NCBI GenBank assembly: GCA_001953115.1
Contig: LSSL01007670.1
Location: 1-64,000, forward strand
Length of the DNA stretch: 64,000 nucleotides
Direction: 5' to 3'
Source of the DNA: Smittium mucronatum
Lineage: Eukaryota; Kickxellomycota; Harpellomycetes; Harpellales; Legeriomycetaceae
Shown: piece by piece, positions 13,524 through 25,732 of the stretch
How positions within the stretch are numbered: position 1 is the first letter of the stretch
Layout: each line of letters starts with the position of its first letter
Program-made: the position numbers and the translations under genes
Notes under the pieces: model-generated
What the model was told of the DNA's origin: nothing
Databases searched by the model: none
Seen by the model: the letters and a program-made list of their open reading frames with translations, nothing else

Positions 13524-16500
13524 CTAGAATTTTTCATAGCTCAAAAAGTGAGTTTCAGATATTTTGCCTCCTGTTTTTAAACGATCTGGTATGAACCGTG
13601 ATATTTTAAATCCACTCGATGAGGCCCCTCCGTGCATGTCATATAAATCATAACCTTCTTTGGTAATGTCTGCATCAAGTCCAAATTCATATAGTTGTTT
13701 TGATTTTGATATAATAAGCATATGTTTGGCCCTTGTTATTCCAACATAAGCAAGCTTCATTTCCTCCTCAAAATGCTCATCATTATGGCCCACATTATTT
13801 GAACCATTTCTCACGTTGTAGGAGTTGAATTTCGGATTCTGAACCTTTCCTGCAAATGGATCAATTCTTGGCATTGTAGGTATTAGACCATCTACAAATA
13901 TAGGTAAAAATACGACAGGCCACTCTAGTCCTTTTGATTGATGAATTGTTGATATTATCACCTTGTTTTTATCTTTACTCTTTACTGAATTGTCAGACAC
14001 AGTAGATAGATAGGATATTAATGAGCTGATAGCGGCTTTTGAAGCTAAACTACTTGAATCTAACGAAATAGACGAGCAACCATCTTCGGAAAACTCATAT
14101 CTAATTTCGTCTTTTTTATCACTCTTGCATTCACTATTTTTGTGGGGTTTAAGCATTTCGAAATCATCATCGTCACTCAAAGTGATGTAATCAACCAAAA
14201 CAGGTTTTTCTTCACTAATAAAGTCGAAAGTCTTGTCATTTTGAGAAATTTTGGATGTTTCAGGCGACTCTTTTGTCAAATGATGGCTAGAATCGATCTT
14301 TGGAGCATATATAATGTCTGAAAATCCCGACAAAACCGACTCCATAAACTCTCTCGAAATCAAATCACCACCCCCATCGCCTTCGTCGTCTGAAGAATCA
14401 TCTTGATCTTTGCTTTGAATATTTCCCATGCCAACATACTTATCTTTATTATTTAAATTTGCACCATCGTACTTTCCATTTTCAGTTGATTTTTCTTTAA
14501 CTGAACCCAATTTGGTTGTTAATTGGCTTAACGTTCTTGAAGCTTCAAAGAAAAACTCATTCAGCGAAATTTTTTCGAATTGAAATCTAAGCCGTTTTAG
14601 CTCTTCTAAAAAAATTTCTAATTTCTCTCCCAATTTTTTGGATATTACCTGTGTCTTAATAGATTTCTCTATCCTTTTGTCAAATTCAATCTTATCGCTG
14701 GCTTGTTCATCATAATACCCGCCCTCATTAAACAAAACCCCAGTGTACTCAATCTTTGTTATCATAACATCGCCTAAACCATGAACTATATATTTTAAAA
14801 CTTTTTTGTAGGCTGCATTGTCATTGGGATCGATAATGCACCTCAAAAAAGATATCAGCAAACTCCATTTTTGGAATTCAAAGATCGATCTACCACCGCG
14901 TAATTCAAAACCAATACCATTTTCAGTCAATGAACTTTGTATAAACTTTGTTATTTTTCTTCCGCCAAATTTAAAATTTCGAAGTAAGATGGCTATATCT
15001 CCGGGTTTATAGCCACATAGATCTATCAATTCCTTAATTTTTTCAGCTATTTTTTTTGACTCACTCGTGTGATCCTTAAAAGACCATATGCTTATGGCAT
15101 CATCCGAGTTTTTAAGTCCCGTACCAGAAGAATGTAAGTCTGTTCTTAATTTGAGTATTAGATCATCATCTGTCTTAGATTCCTTGATGATGATGTTAGC
15201 CAATTCTACTATTGATGCATCAGATCGATAGTTCACTATTAATGACTGCATATTCTGAGGTTCTAACTCATTTCTTTGGCTGTGATCATTATTATGATTT
15301 TCACGCTTGATGCTATTTGAAAGGACTGATTCTGCTGAATTTTCATCACTGTCAGATATATGAATAAAATCGAATTCAACCTCATTATTACTAATATTGG
15401 CCCGTCCCAAACTAGGATTTTCGGCCTTAATCACCGCAACATTTTTGTCAGATAAGATTTGATCTCCATCAAAGGATGCTTTGTGTAATCCAGGGTGGAC
15501 AAAAGTGTTTATGAATGAATAAAAGTTATTTTTAGGAGTGGCTCCACGAAATCCATAAATACTTTGTCTCTCATCCCCTACAACAGTGACCCAGCCACGG
15601 TTCTCTTGGAGTTTATTTATTATAGCCATTTGAACAGAATTTAAATCCTGAAACTCGTCAACAAGTGTGTATCTGAACTCATCTCTGATTTTTTGACATA
15701 TTTCAGGTATTTCAAAAATGGAATAACCTCCGAGAAGTATATCTTCAAAGTCAAAAAGATTCATCATTTTTTTAGCCCAGTCATAAGCTTCCATGGACTC
15801 AGAATACTCCCCAGTGTATTGATTTGGACTAATATTTTTAGATCTGGCCTTATGAACGTGAGACAACAACTTGTTTTCTTTTCGCTTGTCTGGCAAGGTA
15901 AACGAGGGCGGTCTGTTACCATTTAATTGCGTAAATTGCTTATATTTTAAGACTAAATGCCGCTGCTTGTCTAGATTCAATTCTTTATTCGATTTTTTTA
16001 TTCTTTTAGTAAGGGTTTCGGGGGAATCAAAATTATAATCTTCGGTATTTAATTTCAATGCAGAAGCGTTCCTTTTTAGAAAATCGTCTAACTCTTTCCA
16101 CATTTCTGACAACACTGTGTGATTTATATTTAAAGCGTGATTAATATAGAAACCTTTTCCGACTGATTTTTTTTTAAGGTCATTCGAAAAATAGAAGTCT
16201 AATTTTTTTGCTTTCAGAAAATGTTGGTAACATTTCAAAAGTTTGACGGAGTTTATTTGAAGCATCCCTACTCTTAAAGCCTCCAATTGTTCACTTTTGG
16301 AGGAGCAGATTTTTGGAACTGCGGGAAGATTTAATCTTTTATAAAACCTCCTGATTAGATAAAAGCAGAATGAATGAAAAGTTGAAATCCATGGACGAGT
16401 AGACAATAATTTCAATTTATCATCAGAATCAATCAACAGAGATATTCTTTCCTGTATCGAGGTATTGCTTTTTTATCATTAATATTTAAAAATAGAACCA

Positions 16501-17153
16501 ACGTATTAAAATATATAAACATGATGATATACCTTGAGTTCTTGAGCTGCCTTATTTGAAAAAGATATTACAACTATATGATCAGGTTCTATTTTTGATT
16601 CTAGCATAAACTTTACTCTTGCACAAAGTGTAGCTGTTTTACCTGAACCGGGTCCTATAAAGAATAAAAAAATGATAAGAAGGCATACCCATTTTAAACA
16701 AAAGACTACCAATTTAACGACTTTTAAACAAAATTTCTAGTAATGGAACAATTCATATAGTTTTCATAAGAATTATAATAAATTTATTGATTTTCTCACC
16801 AGCAACTATCAACAGTGGAAGATTGTAATCACTTTCCGAGATAGTTTTTTGGATGGAATCAAGTCCAAAATTAACACTATTTTCCAAATCTACATATTCT
16901 GTTTTCATGGTAATATTTTCGGGTAACTAATGGAATTTTTAACAGTTATATTGCGATTAGTAAAAGCTTTCAGAATGAAATCTGAAACTCATTTTACTTT
17001 TGGTTCAACTATAGAGTCATTTTTTTCTGATTGTTCTGAATGAATTTGTCTAGCAGTTTTAAAGCTGGATTCAAATCCCGAAATCTTATTAGAATTCATA
17101 AATGGCATCCCAGAATTAAGGGGTTTTTTTGATTTTGCCTTGTACAGTGGCAT
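13524..17153 (-). CDS. Srs2-like UvrD-family (SF1A) DNA helicase, 4 exons, 1110 aa
   Basis: A 3'-5' DNA helicase/translocase of the UvrD/PcrA/Srs2 group; fungal Srs2 strips Rad51 from ssDNA and limits recombination at forks. Exons: 17153-16998, 16926-16800, 16654-16533, 16451-13524. Introns are 71, 145 and 81 nt, GT-AG; intron 1 has a TACTAAT branch site at 16962-16956. Walker A GPGSGKT (95-101) is rebuilt across the intron 2 junction. Motif Ia is SFSNKAAQE (ends near 133), Ib TFHSF (159-163), II VDEFQD (399-404), III VVGDERQSIYGFRGA (425-439), IV VNYRSD (541-546), V STIHQSKGLEWPVVF (969-983) and VI YVGITRAK (1037-1044), so all helicase motifs are intact. There are long Ser/Asp-rich insertions after motif III (about 440-538) and in the 2B region (about 780-965). 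Only 66 residues follow motif VI, so the long C-terminal tail of budding-yeast Srs2 is missing. Exon 1 (52 aa, basic, Ser/Lys-rich) starts at the first in-frame ATG. Srs2 is the best fit; another fungal UvrD paralogue is possible. Confidence 0.92.
16956..16962 (-). promoter_or_regulatory. Intron branch site of helicase intron 1
   Basis: The minus strand reads TACTAAT, the canonical fungal branch-point heptamer, 29 nt before the ATTAG acceptor whose last base is 16927. It supports splicing of exon 1 (which ends at 16998) to the exon starting at 16926, keeping the frame open into the Walker A exon. Confidence 0.7.
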
Positions 17154-17379
17154 TTTGAGTTTGGAGAGAATAGGATTATACCATTGAATGGCGATGTTTT
17201 TTTTTAGTTATGGAGGTAGCTGAAAACAATAAAAATAACAGCAAAATTAAAATGGTTAGCTAATAGGTAATTTGAGTTCAAGTAAATTGATGCAAATTCC
17301 TATTTAGTTCAAGTTTAATATAATAGGCAGAGATTTATTAGAGTTGATCAAGTTCGAAGTGAGTATTTACCAATCTATA

Positions 17380-17643
17380 TGGGAGATTATTTTGAAGGCC
17401 AGACTTTTTTTTCTTATGTAAACCATTGGCTACAGAAAACTTTAATCACTTCAAGCCAATATAAATGGAAAAAACGTACTTATCCTAATAAATTTTCAGC
17501 ATTTTGCCAATAGATGCTTTCTTTTTTTAACTCTATACTGCAGTTTAACCAATAATTTCATTTTTATCTTAATGCTAATTTCCAAATTAGGAAAGTAGTA
17601 AAAAGTTAGTAGAAAAGCGTCTGCTCGCAAAAAGAATCTCCCA
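17380..17643. mobile_element. MITE copy 1 (264 bp, TA target site)
   Basis: A non-coding element with imperfect terminal inverted repeats of about 28 bp, starting TGGGAGATTATTTTGAAGG and ending with the inverted counterpart (...AAAAAGAATCTCCCA). TA flanks both ends (17378-17379 and 17644-17645), as in Tc1/mariner-type MITEs. A second copy of exactly the same length lies at 54823-55086 and shares internal words such as CCAAGCCAAT. It sits about 230 bp upstream of the helicase ATG, so it lies in or next to that promoter. No ORF inside. Confidence 0.75.
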
Positions 17644-17899
17644 TATGTGAGGAGGAGATGTGTCAGATCTTACCATTTTATTGGATAAAAATAAACAAAA
17701 AATATAAAGCCAATAGAATAAAAATATAATGATCTAAGAAAAACTATTTTTTGGTATGAGCTGTGAGATCCGAGTTAGAGATATCCTTATCATCTTTTAC
17801 AAAAGATAAAGTTGGGTGATGCTAAATAAGCCCTCCCCCCCATCCCCCTATTAAAAATGAATCAATATCCGTGCTTCAATTTCATTCAATCATAGCATT

Positions 17900-20800
17900 A
17901 GAATCCGTGTAAGGGATATTAAGTTACTCCAGAGTTAAAATAGAGTCCGTAAAGTCGCTCGTAGAGCTCCTTGGGGGTAAAGGATATGAGTCAAGCATGG
18001 AGCGGTTTGAGCGAAGCGGTTATATGAATTTTTTTTCACTAGATGATATTTAATATAATGCCAAAATAGCTTTAATGGTAAATGAATTAGGCTTGATATA
18101 TTTTCCTAGCTCACTATAAGGTTATGAAAGTGGGTGAATGTATCGGGCGATTCTATCCATCGATAAAGGCTTTGCATGCTCATTCGGATAAATTTAAATT
18201 CTATCAACAGCCAGTGAACTATTATTTAAATACTATGCGTGGTAGGTGTATTTAGTGATTTTAAGCTTATAAGATACATATATGTATAGTGCCATAGTAC
18301 GGTATTCGAATTTCTACTAATCTAAGACGGTATAATAATGTTTTTATTTGCACCTCCGCTTGAGGGCTATATTAGAAAGGTTTAAAAGCCCCTGTATTAA
18401 AAACACTATATCAATTTATATCATATATATTTCAGATTCACTAAGGTGTACTGCATTGTCAAGTATACAGAATAGTTTAACAGCAAGTATCTTGTCTAAT
18501 GGTTCCCTTAATAGCCACCAGCTTTTTATTTTTAACATCACCGGGGCAGTACTCATTGTATATTCTGCGAATGTTATAATTAAAAATTCAATGAGGGCTA
18601 TTAAGAATATTTGAGTTTTTTTTAGATTTCAAGTTTTTCCAGTTTAATTGAAGAGTATATAAAAAGGCAGGTTTGAATGAATAAACAGTTTAATCTTGAA
18701 ATTTATTTGGGATTTATGCTTCAGAGAGATAATTTTCTATCTGAGTGATGATATATTGAAGCTTATTTTTTTTACCCCCATAGCCTAAAGAACTTCATTT
18801 CACATGATAGAAAATGAATTTACACTTTCTAAAAAGTTTTTTTGGAAACGAAAATGTCAAAATTAAGATCCGAGAGACCTTAAGCTAAGAGGTTGAGCAG
18901 CAAATCCGGCATGCTTCAAGACTAAAGTTTTTGTTCATAGAGAGTGAAGATTTATTACTTTTGGAGCCGGGGATTAATGATATTTATTGTATATAAGGGG
19001 CTGTGTCACCGAAGGCTTCAATATATCGCAAAAACATATTTTCGTGTCTCATAGAGGCGAAATTATTATTTTTAATGGTTTCCAATGAATTGCGTGCCAC
19101 CCGGGATATCAAACTCCTCATTTTAAATAGTACGATTTTATCCAACTTGACTAGATTTAACCCAAATAATTCATCTAAAATTATCTGGTTCCTGGAAGAC
19201 AGCTGTAATAAACTCTCAATTTCTTGCTCGTTTTGGATTCAAATAGGTCTATTTCGTAAGATCTGGAAATTTTTTTGAGCGTATTAACATCTGCGATGAT
19301 ATCGATCATTTCTTCTAAGCAGAAAACTGGCTCAGGGCACATACAGAGCTTGTTGCTGAGGGAGAATACATCACTTGAGTTTGGATTTTGTTTCGCAAGC
19401 AGCGATGCCATGTCCGCCTTACTATTTAAATTAGATTCATTGATTTGCATCCATAGAATTCATGACACAAATATAGTATTGTCATATTGTTTTTGGTATA
19501 TTATTTTGGATCGGTATGAATCGCTCCACAGGCTTAGAGAAAACTAAATGGTCAAAAGTTCCTTGTTATTGTTTAAATTTATTAGTCTTAAAGAACCCAC
19601 AATACCGAGTAGTATTTTGAACAAATACCTAGACCTCAAGCGTCGTTGCTTTATCCCGCGAACATTTTCATCGTTGTTTTTTCAGGGTGGAGGTATTTTT
19701 TGTTGCATTTCTTAAGCAAGTCTTCCAGTGCATTAATCTAATTGCCGAAGTCTCAGTAAGGAATTATTATGTTGTCCAGAATCTGCATTTCGGTAAAAAG
19801 TTGATATTCAGTTTCAATGCAATCCCCCGAAATATAATTACGTAAAATAAGTCTATTTAAGCCGCTTTCATATTACTGATATGGCTCTTTAGTCTTTTTA
19901 GAAACGTTTTTCGATCTATAAGTAAGAATTCTGGGAGATCTAAGCGGTTTAATGAGCTTTTATTGGGGGGTTTTCAGGGTCATATCTCTACTTAAATTTA
20001 ATTCCTAGGTGTGAAATCGTCTGTGCTGAGTTTGTGGTGGAATTTTACCTTTTTAAAATTTTCTAAGCCGAATCAAATTTGGGTGTATTCGACTTGCAAT
20101 ATGGGTAATATTTATAATTTTAATCTTAGATTATGGTCATTCCTTTCAAGTTTAAAGTCAAGCTAATTCGATTTTGCCTGTTATACGTTAAAAAGGGTGG
20201 AGATTCGTTGATTAAGGTATTGAAGCGGATTTTAAGGCCAAAGGGTATTTAAGGGGCTATTATCTCTTGGATAATATCTTAAATAGGGTATTTTACACAC
20301 TAATTATGCATCAGGATGTGCATAAATGTATCTTTTAGTTATATAGAAGCCAATTAGTCGTCCGAATTATCATGAGAAATGTTGATACAAATGTCTTTAT
20401 TTTGATATTTTTCATCTCCACATACAGATTCGAATTCTTCAAAATCATAGTAGGCCTGAGCCTCCAAATATTTTTGGAATTCACAAATTTATTGCTGCAT
20501 AATCCCGAATCTCGTATCCTGATATCTTCGATGATATTTTTTGACATCAATAATGAATACTCCTCTATTTTAACTAGGATATTTTCCTAGATGTTCTTCC
20601 TCTTCTTGCGAGTCAGACAAAAGTCAATCTAAATTCTTACCTCCACTAAAGGTCCACGTAGCTACTTAGCAGTCGAGCTTGAAATAAATCTTATACCTTT
20701 CCCAAATATTTCGCCGACTCATTTTCTGATCTCCAGATTGGATCGATCTGAAAGAAATATTGTGAGTTTTACCTCTAATGAGTTTGTTATGGGATTTACT

Positions 20801-21430
20801 GAGAAGCTCTTAAACCAATGCTTTCTTTTTAACGAAAATTTGGCTGTTATAAACAATATTTTGATGTTTATGTGGACAAATCTTCTTTTAATTGGGTTAA
20901 AGCTGGATTTTTTTAGAAGTTGTATAAGCTCTAGTCTGCTGGTACCAGTTAGAGTAATTTCGGATCCTAGGAGGTTTTTTGAGGCTCTTACTGGATGCCA
21001 AGGTTTCAAGTTTCCATTGATCCATAAGAGGGCATATATTGGAATAGATAAACGGATACTATTATCTGGAATTTTTACAATCCCATGTGTGATATCCAGC
21101 AGGTTCTGAGCAGATATAGTCAAGTTATCTTAAAGAGATGTTATCATGGTTTTAGAGGAAATAATATTTATTTCTCTAAATCTAGCTTAGGTTCTTTTTG
21201 AATGATTTGATGCGCATATATATGGACAGGTTGGTTTGTATTCAATAGAAGATGTATTTTTATGTTTTGATCTTAGGGGTGGAAAGGTTATTAAACGTGT
21301 CGATTTATATTAGTCGAACTTCTTCTATGATACGCACGTATATCGTCTTTTCTAACTTCTTCAGACAGATGGGTACGAGAACCCCCTCCTCTTTCTCTCT
21401 CAATAGCGTGGTGAATTCAGTGGGTACCAT
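17900..21430 (-). pseudogene. Long decayed reading frame (about 3.5 kb), identity unknown
   Basis: On the minus strand a single frame can be followed from an ATG at 21430 to about 17900, with about 50 in-frame stops (mainly TAA/TAG) and one apparent one-base deletion in an A run (19231-19234). Between stops the product is strongly protein-like, with normal acidic residues and G-first codons, for example LEAQAYYDFEEFESVCGDE (near 20455-20410), the 90-codon stretch 19450-19181 with NKLCMCPEPVFCLEEMIDII, and ELFGLNLVKLDKIVLFKMRS after the frameshift. The DNA is less AT-rich than the desert to its right. The intact ORFs of 123 and 134 codons around 20719-21123 lie in other frames and I treat them as shadows, though this part of the frame is the least certain. 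I do not recognise the protein; a dead transposon protein is my best guess. Confidence 0.5.
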
Positions 21431-22720
21431 GACTGTTCAAATATTAATGTTTCGTTTATTTTTTTCCTATCATTTTACGTTATTAATATGTTTAAAAATG
21501 AGAATTATGTATTTTTTAAAAGTGCTGGTTCACAAAATGTCGAATATTTCCTAAAGCGGAATGTAAAATTTTTTATTAGCTAATAAATAATTCTGAAATT
21601 ATGTATACCTAAATTTGTTATACTTAAATTTTTTCTGCAGTGAACCCGCATAATAATGTTTCTTGAGGAATTTAAGAGCGGATTGAGGGGGGGGGGGTAA
21701 TTATTGCGCTAAAGTTTTCAAACCATCTGTTTGCTTGCATATCTTATATTCAAAAAATAGAAAACTGGAATTAATGGATATTTTACTTACTCTATATATC
21801 CATAAATATATTGGTGCATAATAAAAATATGTTTCACAAGGTATTTTTTCATATAATTTGGTAAAAAAAATTGATTAATTAGTTATTTAAAATTATATAA
21901 TTTCTTTAAAATAACAACCTGTAAAAAATGGATCCATTATCAATGAAATATCATTATTATTAGTATTACAGATTAAAAAATTCCTAGAAAAGTATAGTTT
22001 TTATTTATAATAAGTTAATTCTTTTTTAGTTAATAAATACTTGATATGATTCGTAATCCAATAATTTCTATAGATTTTTCGAAATTATTGTTAAATCACT
22101 TAAAAAAATTGTATTATGTTATGCTATGTTATCAAATCAATACAATAATTTTATCACTTAAAACTGCTAGAGTCGATTTATTTTTTAAATGCTTATAACG
22201 TGTTTGATTTTTATATTGAATATTCGGCTAAATAATCTAGCATATTTTCACCAAATACTTTTTAAATTAAAAATTTTTCCTTTCGACATCTTGAATGATA
22301 AAAAATTTGATATTAAAATCTGTGTATGGGAATTTATGGAATACATTTAAATCTTTACTTTAAAGTACGTTTTTCATAAATTTGAAATCCAAAAAAATGA
22401 TTTTAAAAAAAGAAAAATTTTTTTTCCTATGTTGGAATGTTTGCGATAATTAATTCTCATAAAAAATCTTTATTTTGATCTCTCTCTTTTTTTTTTTGGG
22501 AATTAGTAACATTAATATAATAGCTAAAAGCTAATGATTTGTAAATGGATTTTTAGATTTGAAAGTTAAATATTGTGAAAGAATTTTTTTTGAATTTTTC
22601 ATCATTTTTTTTTCAATTTCTAAAAAAAATTGAGATTAATATAAGAACATAAATTTATATTATAAAAGTTTCGTAATTATCTTATGAATACAACAAAAAA
22701 AAAAGGTTAGAAAATTAACA

Positions 22721-22855
22721 TCTGACATTTTTGACCAATATCTGAAATTTTAAGAGATTAGCTTATAAATACTATAAATTGCTGACAATTTATGCCAGTG
22801 AATGTCATTTTTTATTTCCTATCGCATAATAATCTGAAAATATAAGCGAAGATCT
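22721..22855 (+). repeat. Left terminal inverted repeat of the Mutator-like element
   Basis: Runs from TCTGACATTTTTGACC inward to AAAATATAAGCGAAGATCT. It aligns base for base, with scattered mismatches and small indels, to the reverse complement of 25593-25732. Confidence 0.75.
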
Positions 22856-24361
22856 GATCTTTTCTATTAGATAAAATTGGATTTAGAAATAAATCATTAT
22901 TAAAGATTTAAATTTCAATCAAAAATAACATGCCAATATAATCAATACTTTTATAATTAGAAAACCTAGACTAAAGTTTTTTCGTTTGGAATCTAAAATA
23001 ACATATGATTCCCAAGAAAAATGAAAAGGATAGAACAAAGAAATATTCTTTTGAATTTCATTCTTTTATTTCAAAAAATATATTGTTTTCAAGTTATTCA
23101 GGCAAGTTTTAATAGAAATAATATTCAGAAATACTAATATAGGTAACATTATTTGATATTCTCTAGCTCGTCAATTTAATATTGTTTGCTTTATTTGTTT
23201 TATTTGATATAGGTCAAATATTATATAAAAAAATCACTAAAAGCAGCCAAACACCCAAAAGAATTATTATAGAGCACCCATGACTATTTCGGAAAATCAA
23301 TGCCTAATTTTTTTAAAAAAATATTAATTTCTACGAATTCATGTCAGAAACAGATGCAAAGCTCTGCCCGAATATTTTCCCTCGAATTATACAAATTTAG
23401 ACTGTAGATGTAAGAATGCACTGTTTATACATATCTTATATTAAACAAAATCATTTTTATCTCACAAAGCAATATTTATTATTCTTACGCTATTTACAAA
23501 TAAATTTTTTTACCGAAATAACAATTTTTTAATGTTCAGAAATGTAATTGATGTTTTTTGGTAGATGTTATTGATTGATGAAATTGATAATAGAAAACAG
23601 TAAAAATTTTATCGAAAATATAATGGAATATATGAATTGATTATTTTAAAAAAATGATCTATCTAAAGTTGAATTGTTTTTAATTTTTCTCAGCCTTCCA
23701 CTTTCTATTTTTTTGAAATCTAAGTTATGCTCAGTTTATCAGTTCTTTTGATTTAAATCGAAAATCAATATACGTGAACACATTTTTTCGTTTTCGAAAA
23801 CCCCTTACACGAGCAATGAATATCTTTCCATGTTCTGATTTTTTTTTGGGAATATAAATTTCGTTTTTTCAAAAAAATGCATAAAAGAATCAAAGTTTTC
23901 AAAATCCAATGTTTTCAACTTGATTGATATATATTCTATTTCTAGTTTGTTAATAGTAGATTAAGACACACTAAAAAAAAGCTTTATTCTTTATTTTCGA
24001 ACAAGTTAAAAAAAATCATTCTTTTTTTAACAGGATTTCATTATATTAATCTTTCCGTATTGAGGTTAATATGACTTCTCGTACTCTTCGGCTATTTTTT
24101 TTTTTGATAAATAGATAAATTCGATTATTCTTGACGTTTTTTATCTTATTTTTTTTTTCTTTATTCGTTCTATTAAATATCTATTATTGAATTGATTTTA
24201 AAAGAGCCAAAAATATACGATTCTTCGTACTAATTTTTGTTTTTTTCAAAGTAATTTTTTGAAAAATTTTCTAATAACTTTTTCATAAAATCTAAGTTGA
24301 TCCACTTAATCAGAATAATTTTTTGGCTTTTTCGAAAGAATCTTTATTCACCATCAACTGT

Positions 24362-25157
24362 ATTTTGCATATATCGTTATGATTATATTCTTCATTGATT
24401 TATATTCTTTTCCAATAGCATCCTTAATGTTTTTAGAAAAATGAAACCTGCAGTTGGTTTTATTAATATAAATTGAAAAAACAGCTGTAGCTTTATCTAT
24501 TTGTGGGGCGTAATCAGCAGCCAGGTTTTCCTATTTTAACTCAACTCTAAAATATTTAACCTCATTTAAAGAGAATTGAATTCCCGGATGTAATCTCTGA
24601 TGTTATCCCTGCTTAGCACAGAAATAACAATGTGATAAAGCGCTTGTTTATCGCCAGTATCCCAATAACAATATTAATGTACCCAACCTTGATCAAAGTA
24701 AATTTGGAATTGAAATTATTGTTTGAAGCGAGGGATAGTTGGGTTAGAGTTTTTTTTTTGAGATTGTTAAAAACTTAATATCTCCAGAATCGTATGAACA
24801 ATCCGCAACTTAAGGGGTTACGGCTTTATTAAACATATTCTCTTTTTTCAATTCTTGTTCTAGAATATTATTTTTATTTATCCTGTCGCTTTTACACTTT
24901 TTATTATAGTTTTTTCTAGTCGAATAAATATCTCCCACATCTATAGCTAGATTTTCTGAATCCAGTTTCAATTTGATTTGATAGGGGCTAAAACCCTCTT
25001 CGGTAAAAAAAATTATCTTATTTTTTATTATGTTCTCCTTAAATTCCGAGAATATTTCTGAATGAGCTACAGAAAATTAGTACTTTATTGAACCATCGTG
25101 GTATTTATCTATTCTTAAATCGCCAAGACACTTTCCAGCATTTTTTTCACGCATTAA
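24362..25157 (-). pseudogene. Decayed MULE transposase with FLYWCH-like N-terminus
   Basis: The minus strand holds several collinear transposase-like pieces. Near 25157-25080 is a FLYWCH-like piece (REKNAGKCLGD). A frame of about 90 codons then runs to a TAA near 24817 (includes FFTEEGFSPYQIKLKLDSEN). Next comes FDQGWVH...CYWDTGDKQALYHIV (about 24695-24620). Finally the MULE DDE-domain piece LAADYAPQIDKATAVF, followed by CRFHFSKNIKDAIGKEYKSM (about 24525-24395), corresponds to the family block 'D..PAI..A...vFP....gC.FHF...I'. Stops and frameshifts separate the pieces, so it is dead. It sits between the TIRs at 22721 and 25732, which independently supports the assignment. Confidence 0.65.
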
Positions 25158-25592
25158 TATATAGTGAAGTTAAATCTGTTGATATTTTTAGAATAAATCA
25201 CTCTCATTTTTATCATTTTTCTTTCGATATCAGATTTCTCTGTAAGAATACAATCCTTTTTAGATTCTTTCATTATATTTAAAATTCAAGATTATAAAAA
25301 TTTACAATAAAAAGATTTCTGGTTAAGATCATTATTTAAATAAAATACAATTACTATCATCCAAATTGAATTTATATAAAATTTTTATGGGTCTTAGTAT
25401 AAGAATAATAGAGAAAATTCTTTTAGTTTTTTTTATAAATTTGAATAACATCAAATTTGAAATAATATTGCATAGTTCAATACCATTGGATGCAATTTTT
25501 TTTAATTTAATTTTGAAACAGTATTTGTGATACCATGGATTTAAATGTAAACAAACTAAAGAATATTAGAATTAATGTTTTGATTAATTAAA

Positions 25593-25732
25593 CATAAGAT
25601 TTTTGCTTATATTTTCAGCTTATTACCTGGGAGGAAATAAAGAATATCATCCACCGGCATAAATTGTCAGAAATTTGACGTATTTATCAGCCAATCTCTT
25701 AAAATGTCAGTTATTGATCAAAAATATCAGCC
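25593..25732 (-). repeat. Right terminal inverted repeat of the Mutator-like element
   Basis: Inverted partner of 22721-22855. The inner end reads AAGATTTTTGCTTATATTTT and the outer end AAAAATATCAGCC. Confidence 0.75.

Larger units (their letters stand above)
22721..25732 (-). mobile_element. Decayed Mutator-like element (about 3.0 kb) with long TIRs
   Basis: A roughly 135-140-bp inverted repeat bounds this stretch: left arm 22721-22855, right arm 25593-25732 on the opposite strand. The arms share long words such as ATTTTAAGAGATT, GACAATTTATGCC and CTGAAAATATAAGC in matching order. Between them the minus strand carries a decayed MULE transposase (24362-25157). Long TIRs plus a MULE-type transposase are the standard architecture of Mutator-like elements. 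I could not find a convincing 8-10-bp target-site duplication, so the outer ends are good to a few bases only. Confidence 0.75.

Noticed and set aside
14818..15012. 64-codon and 77-codon plus ORFs inside the helicase gene (also 15693-15926)
   Set aside because: Antisense shadows of the helicase coding exon.
20719..21123. 134-codon minus ORF and 123-codon plus ORF overlapping each other
   Set aside because: They occupy complementary frames of each other and no motif is visible. The third frame has better coding character on both sides, so I treat them as shadows, with some doubt.
17900..21430. Reassigned genetic code (TAA/TAG read as Gln), since many stops in the relic frame fall where Gln would fit
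   Set aside because: The helicase and cyclin frames contain no in-frame TAA/TAG and the AMSH gene ends with TAA exactly at its family-typical C-terminus, so the code is standard. Also, the TAA/TAG share among the stops is about what an AT-rich composition gives.
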